A stretch of 64,000 nucleotides of DNA. Source: Novosphingobium profundi (lineage in GTDB: Bacteria > Pseudomonadota > Alphaproteobacteria > Sphingomonadales > Sphingomonadaceae). Under the pieces are notes generated by a model that saw nothing but the letters and a program-made list of their open reading frames with translations, was not told where the DNA came from and ran no database searches. Each line of letters opens with the position of its first letter. Position 1 is the stretch's first letter. The stretch covers positions 992,001-1,056,000 of the forward strand of contig NZ_JAIVLF010000001.1 of NCBI RefSeq assembly GCF_020524485.1, given 5' to 3'. Below, piece by piece: positions 25,685 through 34,097 of this stretch. Both the position numbers and the translations under genes were made by a program.

Positions 25685-26487
25685 GTCGGGTCCGTTTCGT
25701 CATCCTCGCGGTGGGCGAGGGTGGGGTCGTTGAGCGCGCGGCGGCGCTGCATCGCGTCGCTGAAGGCCGCCGCCATAATGCCGGTCGGCATCGCGACGAG
25801 CCCGATGCCGCTCATTGCGACGAGCGAGGCGAGGATCTTGCCGAGCGGTGTGACCGGCGAGACATCGCCGTAGCCCACCGCCGTCAGGGTGATGACCGCC
25901 CAGTAGAGCGCGCGCGGGATCGAGCCGAAGGCCTCGGGCTGGACCTCGCGTTCGGCCCAGTAGAGCGCGGTGGCCCCCAGGAGAAGCAGACCGCCGCCCA
26001 GCGCCAGGGTCACGAGCAGTTCGTAGCGCCGGTCGGTGAGCGCGTGCATCAGCTCGCGCAGGGCAATCGAGAAGTGGCTGAACTTGATAAGGGCGGCGAG
26101 ACGGAGCAGCCTGATCAAACGCAGCACGGCGAGGTCGGAAAAGAAGAAGGGCAGGAGCGAGGAGATCACCACGATGAGGTCCAGCAGGGCCACCGGCGTT
26201 GCCATGAAGCGCAGCCGCATTTTCCAGGCGGGCGCGGCCGGATCATCCTCGACCACGGCCCAGACCCGCGCCGCGTACTCAACGCCGAAGATGATCCCGA
26301 AGACCATCTCGGCCCCGATGAAGAGCGCGCGGTGGGGCTGGAACAGGGTCTCCTCGCTGGCGAGGACGGTGAGCAGGATGGCCGCCAGGATCGTCGTCAC
26401 CATCAGCCGGTTCATCCACGAGAGACCCCTGCGCAACTGCGCGGCCTCGGAATGAATGAACAGCTGATCGTGGACGTAGCGGCGCAA
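25681..26487 (-). CDS. ion channel family protein (two-pore-helix potassium channel type)
   Basis: 268 residues with a six-segment membrane layout and a potassium selectivity filter TAVGYGDVSP after a pore helix (RALYWAVITL). S4 is weaker than in the neighbouring channel (LAVLRLIRLLRLAALIKF). The best start is a TTG at 26487 preceded by GGGGAGG at good spacing, giving LRRYVHDQLFIHSE; the upstream open frame belongs to the shadow of dapB. It overlaps nth by 4 bases and follows dapB by 13 bp, so dapB, this gene and nth look like one transcript. Confidence 0.8.
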   Translation of the reverse strand: MRRYVHDQLFIHSEAAQLRRGLSWMNRLMVTTILAAILLTVLASEETLFQPHRALFIGAEMVFGIIFGVEYAARVWAVVEDDPAAPAWKMRLRFMATPVALLDLIVVISSLLPFFFSDLAVLRLIRLLRLAALIKFSHFSIALRELMHALTDRRYELLVTLALGGGLLLLGATALYWAEREVQPEAFGSIPRALYWAVITLTAVGYGDVSPVTPLGKILASLVAMSGIGLVAMPTGIMAAAFSDAMQRRRALNDPTLAHREDDETDPT

Positions 26488-26500
26488 GCCTGACCTCCCC

Positions 26501-27229
26501 TTAGAGCCCCAGCACCTCGGGCATGGTGTAGCGGCCTGCGTCCTTCTCGCGAACCCACTGCGCGGCCTTGACCGCGCCCTTGGCGAAGATGCCGCGGTTC
26601 TCGGCCATGTGCGAGAGGGCGAGGCGCTCATTGTCGGCCAGGAAGTGGACGGTGTGATCACCTGCCACCGTGCCGCCGCGCAGCGCAGCAAAGCCGATGT
26701 GGCCTTCCTCGCGCTTGCCCGTGATGCCATCGCGGCCCCGGTCGGATGCGTCGCCGAGCGTCACGTCGCGGCCCTTGGCGGCGGCCTCGCCCAGAAGGAG
26801 CGCGGTGCCCGAAGGGGCGTCGACCTTCATGCGGTGGTGGGTCTCGACGATCTCGATGTCCCAGTCGCTGCCAAGGCGTGCGGCGGCCTCGCGCACGAGG
26901 TGGGCAAGGAGCGTGACGCCGAGCGAGGTGTTGCCGGTCTGGAGCACCGCGATCTCGGCGGCGGCTTCGTCGATCAGCCAGTGGTGGCGTTCGGCAAGGC
27001 CGGTCGTGCCGATCACCATCGGGACCTTGGCCGCAACGGCGGCGTCGAGGTTGCCCTCCAGCGCATCGGGGCTCGAAAAGTCGATCAGCACATCGGCCTT
27101 TGCGGCAAGGCCAGCGACGTCTCCATCGCGGTCCACGCCGCCCGCAAGGTCGAGCCCCGCGTCCGCGATCGCCTGCGCAATGGCCTGCCCCATGCGTCCG
27201 TTACTGCCGATAATTCCGATTCGTACCAC
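26501..27229 (-). CDS. dapB: 4-hydroxy-tetrahydrodipicolinate reductase
   Basis: 242 residues. Reduces the product of DapA with NAD(P)H in the diaminopimelate/lysine pathway. Rossmann motif IGIIGSNGRMGQAI, active-site ETHHRMKVDAPSGTAL (His pair and Lys) and GGTVAGDHTVHF are all present. It is a little shorter than the E. coli enzyme. The GTG at 27229 with GGAG upstream is the start; the open frame running on to 27937 is antisense to the sirtuin gene. Divergent from that gene across 27 bp. Confidence 0.95.
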   Translation of the reverse strand: MVRIGIIGSNGRMGQAIAQAIADAGLDLAGGVDRDGDVAGLAAKADVLIDFSSPDALEGNLDAAVAAKVPMVIGTTGLAERHHWLIDEAAAEIAVLQTGNTSLGVTLLAHLVREAAARLGSDWDIEIVETHHRMKVDAPSGTALLLGEAAAKGRDVTLGDASDRGRDGITGKREEGHIGFAALRGGTVAGDHTVHFLADNERLALSHMAENRGIFAKGAVKAAQWVREKDAGRYTMPEVLGL

Positions 27230-27256
27230 TTGCCGTCTCCATTCAAGGCTGGTCTC

Positions 27257-27997
27257 ATGGGCGGAATGGAACAAGTTCGCAACATCGTCATCCTGACTGG
27301 CGCCGGCGTATCCGCCGAATCGGGCATCGGCACCTTCCGCGATGCAGGAGGGCTCTGGGAGAACCACCGCGTCGAGGACGTGGCCACGCCCGAGGCCTTC
27401 GCGCGCGACCCGGATCTGGTCTTTCGCTTCTACGACACGCGCCGCGAGCAGGTCTTGCAGGTGGAGCCCAACGCCGCACATCACGCCCTGGCCCGCCTGC
27501 AGCGCGAGTGGCCCGCCCGAACGGGAGGCTCGGTCATGCTGGTCACACAGAACGTCGATGATCTCCACGACCGGGCGCTGGGCGCTGCGGATGGGGCCGA
27601 GGTGATCCATATGCACGGCGAGCATCTCTCGGCCTGGTGCACGGCCTGCGATGGTCGGACGCGCTGGACAGCAAGCCTGATCGACAGTCCGCCGTGCCCG
27701 TCCTGCGGCGCACCGGCCCTGCGGCCCGACATCGTGTGGTTCGGGGAGATGCCCTACCGCATGGACGAGATCTTCGCGGCGCTCGAAGACGCGGATCTGT
27801 TCGTCTCTATCGGCACCTCGGGCGCGGTGTACCCGGCTGCGGGCTTCGTACGCACGGCCGCGGACATGGGCGCGCATACGCTGGAGCTGAACCTCGAACC
27901 CTCGCAGGGGACCGACTGGTTCGACGAGGCACGCCATGGTCCGGCGACGCAGACGGTTCCGGTCTGGGTGGAGGAGATGCTGAAGGGGAAGGGGTGA
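27257..27997 (+). CDS. cobB: sirtuin-family NAD-dependent protein deacylase
   Basis: 246 residues. NAD-binding GAGVSAESGIGTFR, TQNVDDLH, catalytic His in HMHGEH, and a zinc ribbon with CTAC and CPSC pairs. The FYDTRR segment supplies the Tyr59/Arg62 YxxR pair that in class III sirtuins (SIRT5, E. coli CobB) recognises succinyl and malonyl lysine, so it may be a desuccinylase as well as a deacetylase. A second ATG (27266) is three codons in; either could be used. A hairpin repeat element follows the stop. Confidence 0.93.
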   Translation: MGGMEQVRNIVILTGAGVSAESGIGTFRDAGGLWENHRVEDVATPEAFARDPDLVFRFYDTRREQVLQVEPNAAHHALARLQREWPARTGGSVMLVTQNVDDLHDRALGAADGAEVIHMHGEHLSAWCTACDGRTRWTASLIDSPPCPSCGAPALRPDIVWFGEMPYRMDEIFAALEDADLFVSIGTSGAVYPAAGFVRTAADMGAHTLELNLEPSQGTDWFDEARHGPATQTVPVWVEEMLKGKG

Positions 27998-28007
27998 AGA
28001 CGGGATT

Positions 28008-28139
28008 TTCCGAGGGCCATCGCCCTCGGGCTCCCCAAACTGTCTAGTTCACGTTCCATGCGCACCCTCGCTTGAGTGAGGCGGGGGTGCCGAATTTCGG
28101 GGGCAAGGGGTGATGACCCCTTGAATACTCTCTCTTCTT
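28008..28139 (+). repeat. dispersed two-hairpin element, copy A
   Basis: First of three copies. Hairpin 1 is CCGAGGGC-CATC-GCCCTCGG (28010-28029, 8-bp stem); hairpin 2 is AAGGGGT-GATG-ACCCCTT (28105-28122, 7-bp stem). The outer edges of the two hairpins are 113 bp apart. Between them CTCCCCAAACTGTCT is conserved among copies, and a pyrimidine tract (CTCTCTCTTCTTTT) closes the element. It fills the gap between the convergent sirtuin and ThiF-like genes. Confidence 0.85.
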
Positions 28140-28907
28140 TTACGCCCCGCAGGCTGAGCAGGCGGGGTCCTTGGCAATGCGGATCGAGCGCATCCCCGGG
28201 TTCATACCGTCGATGAGGGTGAGCGATCCGTATTTCGGATCGCCAAAGGCGGCGTGGCCGTCGACCAAGACGCGGATCGCGTGCATGGTCGCGAAGGTTC
28301 CGACCATGCCCACCATCGCGCCCAGCACTCCATCGGCGGCGCAGGTGTCGCAGTCCTGCGCGTCGAAGGCATCGCCCACGAAGCAGCGGTAGCAGGGCTG
28401 GTCCTCGCGGTGTCCGGCGAAGTTTGCGACCTGCCCCTGGAAGCGTCCGATCGCCGCGCTTGTCAGTGGTATGGCACGCGCAACACAGGCATCTGACACC
28501 GCGAGGCGAGTCGCGAAATTGTCACACCCGTCCAATACCAGATCGGCGTCGGGAAGAATCCGGTCGGCGTTGTCTCCCCCCAGCCGTTCGACCACGGCCG
28601 TCACTTCCAGACCAAGATCAAACCGCCGCACCCATTCGGCCGCCGCTTCCGCCTTGGGCGTGCCGACATCCGACGGCGTGAAAATCGTCTGGCGCTGGAG
28701 GTTGCTGACGTCCACGATGTCATCGTCGACCAGCGTGAGGCGTCCTACACCGGCTGCGGCCAGGTACTGCAGGGCTGGACTGCCAATGCCGCCGCAGCCG
28801 ATCAGGACCACATGCGAATTGGCCAGCGCCGCCTGACCCGCTCCGCCGATTTCGGGCAGCACGATATGGCGCGCAAAGCGCGCGAGGCGTTCAGGCGCCA
28901 GGCTCAT
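28140..28907 (-). CDS. ThiF/MoeB/HesA-family adenylyltransferase
   Basis: 255 residues of an E1-like enzyme. Nucleotide-binding VVLIGCGGIGSPALQYLAAAGVG, the LVDDDIVDVSNLQRQ loop with the Arg finger, and two zinc-binding cysteine pairs (PCYRCF and a C-terminal CSACG). Enzymes of this type adenylate the C-terminal glycine of ThiS or MoaD-like sulfur carriers; no carrier gene is nearby, so thiamine and molybdopterin roles cannot be told apart. The start overlaps the DUF983 stop (ATGA), indicating a common transcript. Confidence 0.9.
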   Translation of the reverse strand: MSLAPERLARFARHIVLPEIGGAGQAALANSHVVLIGCGGIGSPALQYLAAAGVGRLTLVDDDIVDVSNLQRQTIFTPSDVGTPKAEAAAEWVRRFDLGLEVTAVVERLGGDNADRILPDADLVLDGCDNFATRLAVSDACVARAIPLTSAAIGRFQGQVANFAGHREDQPCYRCFVGDAFDAQDCDTCAADGVLGAMVGMVGTFATMHAIRVLVDGHAAFGDPKYGSLTLIDGMNPGMRSIRIAKDPACSACGA

Positions 28908-29326
28908 GGCGCATCGCCCTCGCTGGCAAGGGGCCTCTCGCGCACGAACCCGTGCAGGCCAAACCACCACTGCGCCGCGATCACCGCGCCTTTCACCGGC
29001 TGAAGCATGCCCAGCATCATCGCCAGCGCCAGCGGGATGACGATGAGGAAGATCGCGAGTGGCTCCAGGGCAAAGTCCTTGGACAGCGCGATGACGATCG
29101 GGGCCATCAGGTGTCCGGTCACGATCATCGCGATGTAGGCGGGGAAGTCATCCGCGCGCTGGTGGGTGAGGTCCACCCCGCACGACGCGCAGCTCTCGTT
29201 GGGTTTCAGCCACTTGCGAAAGAGGTGCGCCTCGCCGCAGCGGGGGCATCGCCCGCGCCCGGCGCGCAGGGCGGCCTCGGGAAAGGTGGCGGGAAGGGCG
29301 ATTTCGTGAGCGGCGCGCATGGTCAT
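28904..29326 (-). CDS. DUF983 family membrane protein
   Basis: 140 residues. N-terminal zinc-ribbon-like CPRCGEAHLFRKWLKPNESCASCG, then two or three transmembrane helices (AYIAMIVTGHLMAPIVIALS and LAIFLIVIPLALAMMLGMLQPVKGAVIAAQWW). This matches DUF983, a family common in alphaproteobacteria with no known function. It is followed without gap by the ThiF-like gene. Confidence 0.85.
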   Translation of the reverse strand: MTMRAAHEIALPATFPEAALRAGRGRCPRCGEAHLFRKWLKPNESCASCGVDLTHQRADDFPAYIAMIVTGHLMAPIVIALSKDFALEPLAIFLIVIPLALAMMLGMLQPVKGAVIAAQWWFGLHGFVRERPLASEGDAP

Positions 29327-29385
29327 GCCCTAGAGCAGGCGGGGGGACTCGATCAAGCGTGGATGCAGGCGGGCGGCAAGGGCGC

Positions 29386-30237
29386 TCAGGAACGTGCGAT
29401 GCGCACGCGGTTGCGGCCGGCTTCCTTGGCCTCGTAGAGCGCGGCGTCGGCGCGGCGGCTCGCCTCGTCCAATTCGGCAATGGAGCGCAAAGGGGCAAGG
29501 CCGCAGGACAGGGTGACCGGCCAGGCCTCGTCGAGGAGGCCCGTGTCGAGCGCGATCGAGGCGCGCAGGCGCTCCATGACGAGGCGGGCCTCGTCGACCA
29601 GCGTGTCGGGAAAGAGCAGCGCGAATTCCTCCCCACCCCAACGGCAGCACACGTCGCTGCGGCGCAGGTCCGCTTCGAGCGCCTGGGCGAGGTTGCGCAG
29701 CAGCGTGTCGCCCGCGTCGTGGCCGAATCGGTCGTTGACCAGCTTGAAGTGGTCCAGGTCGATCAGAGCGAGGACGGCATTTCCGGGACGGGAAAGGGCG
29801 CGCTCGGCGGCCTTCCGGAAACCCCGGCGGTTGAGGAGCCCGGTCAGAGGGTCGTGCTCGCTCAGCGTCTCCAGCTTGGCGATGCGCGTGGAGGATTCCT
29901 GCGCGGCGACGATGACCCCGTCGAGCAGGCGGCCCACCAGGTCGTCGCTGCCGGTGGGGATGCCGCCCGGGTGTTCGCCTGCCTGGATCGCACGCAGCAG
30001 ATTGGTGGCCTGGCGGATGGGGGAGAGCAGGCCGTGAATGGCCAGTACGCCGAAGATCGTCCCGGCCAGCGTCGCGCCCAGTACGACGAAGAGCGTGGGC
30101 ACCGACCAGCCCCCCCAGAAGGCCTGAAAGGCAAGCGTGGCCAGAAGCGGTACGTGCACAGCGAAGAAGCAGATGAAAAGAATGCGCCATTCGTAATGGC
30201 GGCGAAACAGGAAAGTCGTGGCGTTGTAAAAGCGCAT
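29386..30237 (-). CDS. membrane-bound diguanylate cyclase
   Basis: 283 residues: two transmembrane helices near the N-terminus (ILFICFFAVHVPLLATLAF and VPTLFVVLGATLAGTIFGVLA), a HAMP-like segment (SPIRQATNLLRAIQAG), a short coiled coil and a GGDEF domain with DHFKLVNDRFGHDAGDTLL and active-site RWGGEEF. The inhibitory RxxD site is intact (RRSD, five residues before GGEEF), so product inhibition by cyclic di-GMP is expected. The ATG at 30237 has AGGAG; a GTG at 30288 is a possible longer start. The signal sensed is unknown. Confidence 0.9.
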   Translation of the reverse strand: MRFYNATTFLFRRHYEWRILFICFFAVHVPLLATLAFQAFWGGWSVPTLFVVLGATLAGTIFGVLAIHGLLSPIRQATNLLRAIQAGEHPGGIPTGSDDLVGRLLDGVIVAAQESSTRIAKLETLSEHDPLTGLLNRRGFRKAAERALSRPGNAVLALIDLDHFKLVNDRFGHDAGDTLLRNLAQALEADLRRSDVCCRWGGEEFALLFPDTLVDEARLVMERLRASIALDTGLLDEAWPVTLSCGLAPLRSIAELDEASRRADAALYEAKEAGRNRVRIARS

Positions 30238-30367
30238 GGTGGGGGCTCCTGCGGCTTTCGTCTCTATGTATTGGGTCGCTTCTGTCACTTTACCTTAAAT
30301 ATTCGCGCCAAGGGTGTACGTCGGTTAACGCTGTTTTGCGCGACCATGGTGTTTCTGCGCAGATACA

Positions 30368-30399
30368 AAAGGGGCGCCCGGTTGCCCGAGCGCCCCTTT
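30368..30399 (-). terminator. dnaA terminator
   Basis: AAAGGGGCGC (30368-30377) and GCGCCCCTTT (30390-30399) form a perfect 10-bp stem 36 bp after the dnaA stop. On the minus strand the stem runs into TTTTGTATCT, a good T-tract. Confidence 0.75.
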
Positions 30400-30435
30400 G
30401 TGCAATCTGTCGTCTCACGGCCCTGGCCGCGCAGA

Positions 30436-31938
30436 TCAGCTTTCGAGCTGGCGCAGCAGGCTGCGTACGTCGCCATCCATGTCGGCATCGCGGGTGCGCA
30501 GTTCCTCGATGAGGCGCACCGCGTGGATCACCGTCGAGTGGTCGCGGCCACCGAACTTGCGGCCGATCTCCGGGTACGAGCGCGGGGTCAGCACCTTGGC
30601 GAGGTACATCGCGACCTGGCGCGGACGCACCACGGCACGGGCGCGGCGCTTCGAGCTCATCTCGGTGCGGTCGATGCGGTAGAACTGGCAGACCGTGCGC
30701 TGGATCTCGTCGATCGTGATGCGGCGGCGGTTGGCCGAAAGGATGTCGGTGAGCTGTTCCTCGGCCAGCTGCAGCGAGACCTGCTGGCCGGTGAGCTGGG
30801 CGTAGGCGATCAGCTTGTTGAGGCCGCCGACCAGTTCACGCACGTTCCGGTTGATCGTGCGCGCCAGGAATTCCACGACGTCGGTGGGCACGTCGATCGA
30901 GGCGAAGCGCTGCAGGCGGTTCTCCAGGATCGCGCGGCGCAGTTCGATGTCGGCGGGCTGGATGTCCGCGACGAGGCCCATCGAGAGGCGCGAGAGAAGG
31001 CGCGGCTCGACGCCGTCGAGCGCCTGGGGCGCACGGTCGGCGGCAAAGACCAGACGCTTGCCCTCGGCGAGGAGCGCGTCGATCGTGTAGAGCAGCTCTT
31101 CCTGGGCCGAGGCCTTGCCGATGATGAACTGGATGTCGTCGACCAGAAGGAGGTCGAAGCCGCGCAGGCGTGCCTTGAACTCGATCATCTGGTTCTGGCG
31201 CAGCGCCTGGACGAACTCGACCATGAAGCGTTCGGCCGAGCAGTAGAAGATCCGGGCGTGCGGGTGATTCGTGAGGTAGGCGTGGCCGATTGCGTGCAGC
31301 AGGTGCGTCTTGCCCTGGCCGGTCGAGGCCTTGAGGTAGAGCGGGGAGAACTGCGGCGTTTCGGTCGCGGCCATGCGCTGCGCGGCGTTGCAGGCAAGGA
31401 CGTTGCTTTCGCCGGTCACGAACGAGGAGAAGGTCTGCGAGGCGTCGATGCCGGCCGGGCCCTGGCCAAGCGCGGTGAAGGCTTCACCCGACAGCGCGGC
31501 GGAGAGGGGATCGCCTGCGCTCTGAGCCGAATCGTTCGCAGGCGCGCGGCTGGGGCGGCCGCTGCTGCCAAGACGCAGCTCGGGGAGCTGGCGACGGCCG
31601 GGCTGAACCAGGATGCGCACGTGGCGCACGTCGGGACGCGCGATCTTCCAGGCCAGCGAGAGACGGTCGGCAAAGCGATCGTTCACCCAGTTGGCCGAAA
31701 ACTCGGTGGGGAGATAGAGATCGAGCGTGCCGGTTTCCTTGCAGTAGTTGCCCGGCTGAATCGGCTTGATCCACTGGCTGTGCGCCTGGTGGCCAAGGTC
31801 CTTGCGCAGGCCCTGGCTGATGTCAGCCCAGTCTGCTGCGAGGTTCACCGCTTCACGCTCCTCTTCCGTCGTCACTTTGACTGCCTTGACCTTCTTGCTT
31901 GCGCTGCCTGCGCCCTGACCCGTTGACGATACTGACAC
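30436..31938 (-). CDS. dnaA: chromosomal replication initiator protein DnaA
   Basis: 500 residues in four domains: an N-terminal DnaB/DiaA-binding part (WADISQGLRKDLGHQAHSQWIKPI), a variable linker (about residues 110-150), the AAA+ core with Walker A STGQGKTHLLHAIGHAY and Walker B LLLVDDIQFI, and the C-terminal DNA-binding domain ending in the signature GGRDHSTVIHAVR. The GTG at 31938 with GGGGAG upstream is chosen. It lies next to rpsT, as in many alphaproteobacteria. No clear DnaA boxes were found in the 490 bp upstream, so the origin is not called here. Confidence 0.96.
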   Translation of the reverse strand: MSVSSTGQGAGSASKKVKAVKVTTEEEREAVNLAADWADISQGLRKDLGHQAHSQWIKPIQPGNYCKETGTLDLYLPTEFSANWVNDRFADRLSLAWKIARPDVRHVRILVQPGRRQLPELRLGSSGRPSRAPANDSAQSAGDPLSAALSGEAFTALGQGPAGIDASQTFSSFVTGESNVLACNAAQRMAATETPQFSPLYLKASTGQGKTHLLHAIGHAYLTNHPHARIFYCSAERFMVEFVQALRQNQMIEFKARLRGFDLLLVDDIQFIIGKASAQEELLYTIDALLAEGKRLVFAADRAPQALDGVEPRLLSRLSMGLVADIQPADIELRRAILENRLQRFASIDVPTDVVEFLARTINRNVRELVGGLNKLIAYAQLTGQQVSLQLAEEQLTDILSANRRRITIDEIQRTVCQFYRIDRTEMSSKRRARAVVRPRQVAMYLAKVLTPRSYPEIGRKFGGRDHSTVIHAVRLIEELRTRDADMDGDVRSLLRQLES

Positions 31939-32336
31939 CTTACCGAACTCCCCTGGTTCGCTGCCAAAACCAACGTGGCACACCTGAAAAACACCGAATG
32001 CGAATGCGGCAAATGCGACGAAAGAGGACCGCGCTGGGGACAAAACCTCCCCGCGCTGCAAAAGCTCTTTTGCAGCCGCTCGTTCCACTCTATCGCGATT
32101 TGCCCGGCCAGTTCCGCAACGGCCGGAAGTCCTTTTAGGGAGGGCTTTGGCCCACAGGCAAGACGGCCATCCCAAAATAAAAAAATTTAAGGCAGTTGAC
32201 TCACGTAAGTCTGCGGGAAACGCCGTAACAAAAGTGTTTTGTGGCGGAATTCCAAGGGTTTGCGGATTTGGCTTCGGCGAATCGCGGTGTTTCCTAGGCT
32301 TTCGTCAAACGAGTTGGAAACACCTGCCCGGAACGC
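31939..32336. other. dnaA upstream intergenic region
   Basis: About 400 bp between the dnaA start and the rpsT terminator, with no gene that I can support. It is lower in GC than its surroundings and includes an A/T-rich run near 32175-32192 (AAAATAAAAAAATTTAA) and a TTGACTCA at 32198. I looked on both strands for TTATCCACA-like boxes and found none, so I treat it as the dnaA promoter region, not an origin. Confidence 0.5.
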
Positions 32337-32369
32337 AACAAGGCCGGGGATCGCCTCCCCGGCCTTGTT
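32337..32369 (-). terminator. rpsT terminator
   Basis: A perfect 14-bp inverted repeat, AACAAGGCCGGGGA (32337-32350) and TCCCCGGCCTTGTT (32356-32369), with a 5-base loop, lies 60 bp after the rpsT stop on the minus strand. The stem ends in CTTGTT instead of a long T-tract, but the free energy must be high. Confidence 0.75.
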
Positions 32370-32429
32370 CCACTTTCGTACTGATTTCGGCCCGGATCGG
32401 AGGTCCGTTCCGGGCGAATCAGGAAAGGA

Positions 32430-32690
32430 TCAGAGCGCCGAAACGCGCTTCGTCAGACGCGACATCTTGCGCGCTGCGGTGTTCTTGTGGAGCACACCGC
32501 GGGCAACGCCACGGGCGAGCTCGGGCTGGGCTTCCTTGAGCGCGGCCGAAGCTGCGGTCTTGTCACCACCGGCGATGGCGCTCTCGACCTTCTTCACGAA
32601 GGTGCGGATGCGGCTCATGCGGTTGGTGTTGATCAGTGCACGACGCTCATTGCGACGGATGCGCTTACGGGCTTGCGGCGTATTGGCCAT
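32430..32690 (-). CDS. rpsT: 30S ribosomal protein S20
   Basis: 86 residues, highly basic and all helical, starting [19 protein letters not shown], the S20 signature. The ATG at 32690 has AGAGGA 8 bases upstream. It binds 16S rRNA in the small subunit. Followed by a strong terminator, then dnaA. Confidence 0.96.
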   Translation of the reverse strand: MANTPQARKRIRRNERRALINTNRMSRIRTFVKKVESAIAGGDKTAASAALKEAQPELARGVARGVLHKNTAARKMSRLTKRVSAL

Positions 32691-32828
32691 TAACGTTCCT
32701 CTGTCTGGCCGCCTCGCGGCCCCTTGCCTGGTCGAATCTCGAAAATTTGGCGAACGGATTCGCCGGAAAGCGCGCCCCATAGCGGTGAGGCCCGATTTCG
32801 TCAAGATACAGCGCGTGTCGGGAATGGC

Positions 32829-33641
32829 TCATTTCTGGCATTTCCGGCACCAGAAGGTGCTGCGCCCGCCCTGCACGAAGCGCAGGACCGGCGCGCCACA
32901 TAGGCAAGCTTGCCCCTCGCGTCCATAGACCTGCCAGGAAGTCGCGAAATAGCCCAGTTCTCCGGTGGGCTGGGCGTAGTCGCGGATGGTCGAGCCGCCC
33001 GCTGCTATCGATTCGCTGAGCACGTCGCGAATCGCGGGGACGAGTCGTTTGAGCGCGGGAAGGGTGACTTTGCCCGCCGCCTTGTCGGGCCGGATGCCCG
33101 AACGGAACAGCGCTTCGCACACGTAGATGTTGCCGAGCCCCGCGACGATTCCCTGATCAAGGAGCAGCAGTTTTACAGGGGCGATTCGCTCCTTGAAGGC
33201 GGCCTTGAGATGGGCAGGGGTCAAATCGGGGCCGAGCGGCTCGGGACCCATCTTCGCAAACGGTCCCCAGCTTTCGAGGTCCGCGCTGGGCACGAGATCG
33301 ACCGAGCCGAAGCGGCGTGCGTCGTTGAGGGCGAGCGTGTGGCCGGCACCGGTGGTGAGGACGAGGTGATCGTGCTTCTCGGGGCGCTCAGGCTCGATCC
33401 GCCAGCGGCCCGACATGCCCAGATGAAAGACCATGGTGACCTCGCGGTCGGTATGGACAAGGCCGTATTTGGCCCGCCGTCCCATACCGGTCACGCGCGC
33501 GCCGGTCAGCGTCTGGACGAGATCGGGCGGGAAAGGGCGGCGCAGGTCGGGGCGGTTCACGGCAACGCGGGCAATCCGCTCACCATCGAGAAAGCGGGCA
33601 AGGCCGCGCACAGTCGTTTCGACTTCGGGAAGTTCGGGCAT
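32829..33641 (-). CDS. mutM: formamidopyrimidine-DNA glycosylase
   Basis: 270 residues. Removes 8-oxoguanine and formamidopyrimidines. The N-terminal catalytic PELPEVETT is intact (Pro2 and Glu3), as is the helix-two-turn-helix region (DQGIVAGLGNIYVCEALFRSGI). The C-terminal zinc finger reads QACLCG...FWCRKC, with C-x-C in place of the usual C-x2-C in the first knuckle. The same gene order, mutM divergent from ubiE/ubiB, is common in alphaproteobacteria. Confidence 0.95.
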   Translation of the reverse strand: MPELPEVETTVRGLARFLDGERIARVAVNRPDLRRPFPPDLVQTLTGARVTGMGRRAKYGLVHTDREVTMVFHLGMSGRWRIEPERPEKHDHLVLTTGAGHTLALNDARRFGSVDLVPSADLESWGPFAKMGPEPLGPDLTPAHLKAAFKERIAPVKLLLLDQGIVAGLGNIYVCEALFRSGIRPDKAAGKVTLPALKRLVPAIRDVLSESIAAGGSTIRDYAQPTGELGYFATSWQVYGREGQACLCGAPVLRFVQGGRSTFWCRKCQK

Positions 33642-33746
33642 GGTCCTGCCTGTGTAGGTACGATTGGTGAGGTATGCGAGAGGTGCGCAGGCGAGGGGGG
33701 GGGCGCTTACAAAATTGTAAGGGGCATCTCCTAGAGGCTTTCCCTC

Positions 33747-34097
33747 ATGCTTTCCCTTATCTTTTCAAGGCTCGCTTTTGTCCGGCAGTCCATCCTGGCA
33801 CTGGCCTGTCTTGCGGGCGGTCTCGCCTATGGACCCGTCCTGGCGCATCCAGGTGGCCTTGATCGCAGTGGATGTCACCACAACCGCCGCACGGGCGACT
33901 ACCATTGCCACCGGGCGCCTGTGCCGCAGCGGCAGGCCGCCACGTCTTCGTCTTCCTTCCGCCCTGCGGATGGGGGGCAGACCTACTATCCCAACTGCGC
34001 GGCGGTGCGCGCTGCGGGACGTGCCCCCTTGCGGCGGGGCGCGGCAGGCTACCGTCGCGGGCTCGACCGGGACGGCGACGGCTTTGCTTGCGAATAG
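33747..34097 (+). CDS. secreted YHYH-like/excalibur calcium-binding domain protein
   Basis: 116 residues. Signal peptide (about residues 1-33, ends VLAH), a short histidine-rich module HPGGLDRSGCHHNRRTGDYHCH, a serine-rich linker, and a C-terminal excalibur domain (YYPNCAAVRAAGRAPLRRGAAGYRRGLDRDGDGFACE: conserved cysteines plus the DxDxDG calcium loop). Such proteins are extracytoplasmic; the function is unknown. Direct repeats of a CTTCGAATA type follow the stop. Confidence 0.8.
   Translation: MLSLIFSRLAFVRQSILALACLAGGLAYGPVLAHPGGLDRSGCHHNRRTGDYHCHRAPVPQRQAATSSSSFRPADGGQTYYPNCAAVRAAGRAPLRRGAAGYRRGLDRDGDGFACE

Noticed and set aside
27230..27937. N-terminal extension of dapB
   Set aside because: The open frame continues but is antisense to the sirtuin, has no DapB-like sequence, and the GTG at 27229 has a good ribosome site.
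31939..32336. Replication origin beside dnaA
   Set aside because: No DnaA boxes or ordered 9-mers found on either strand; gene neighbourhood alone is not enough.
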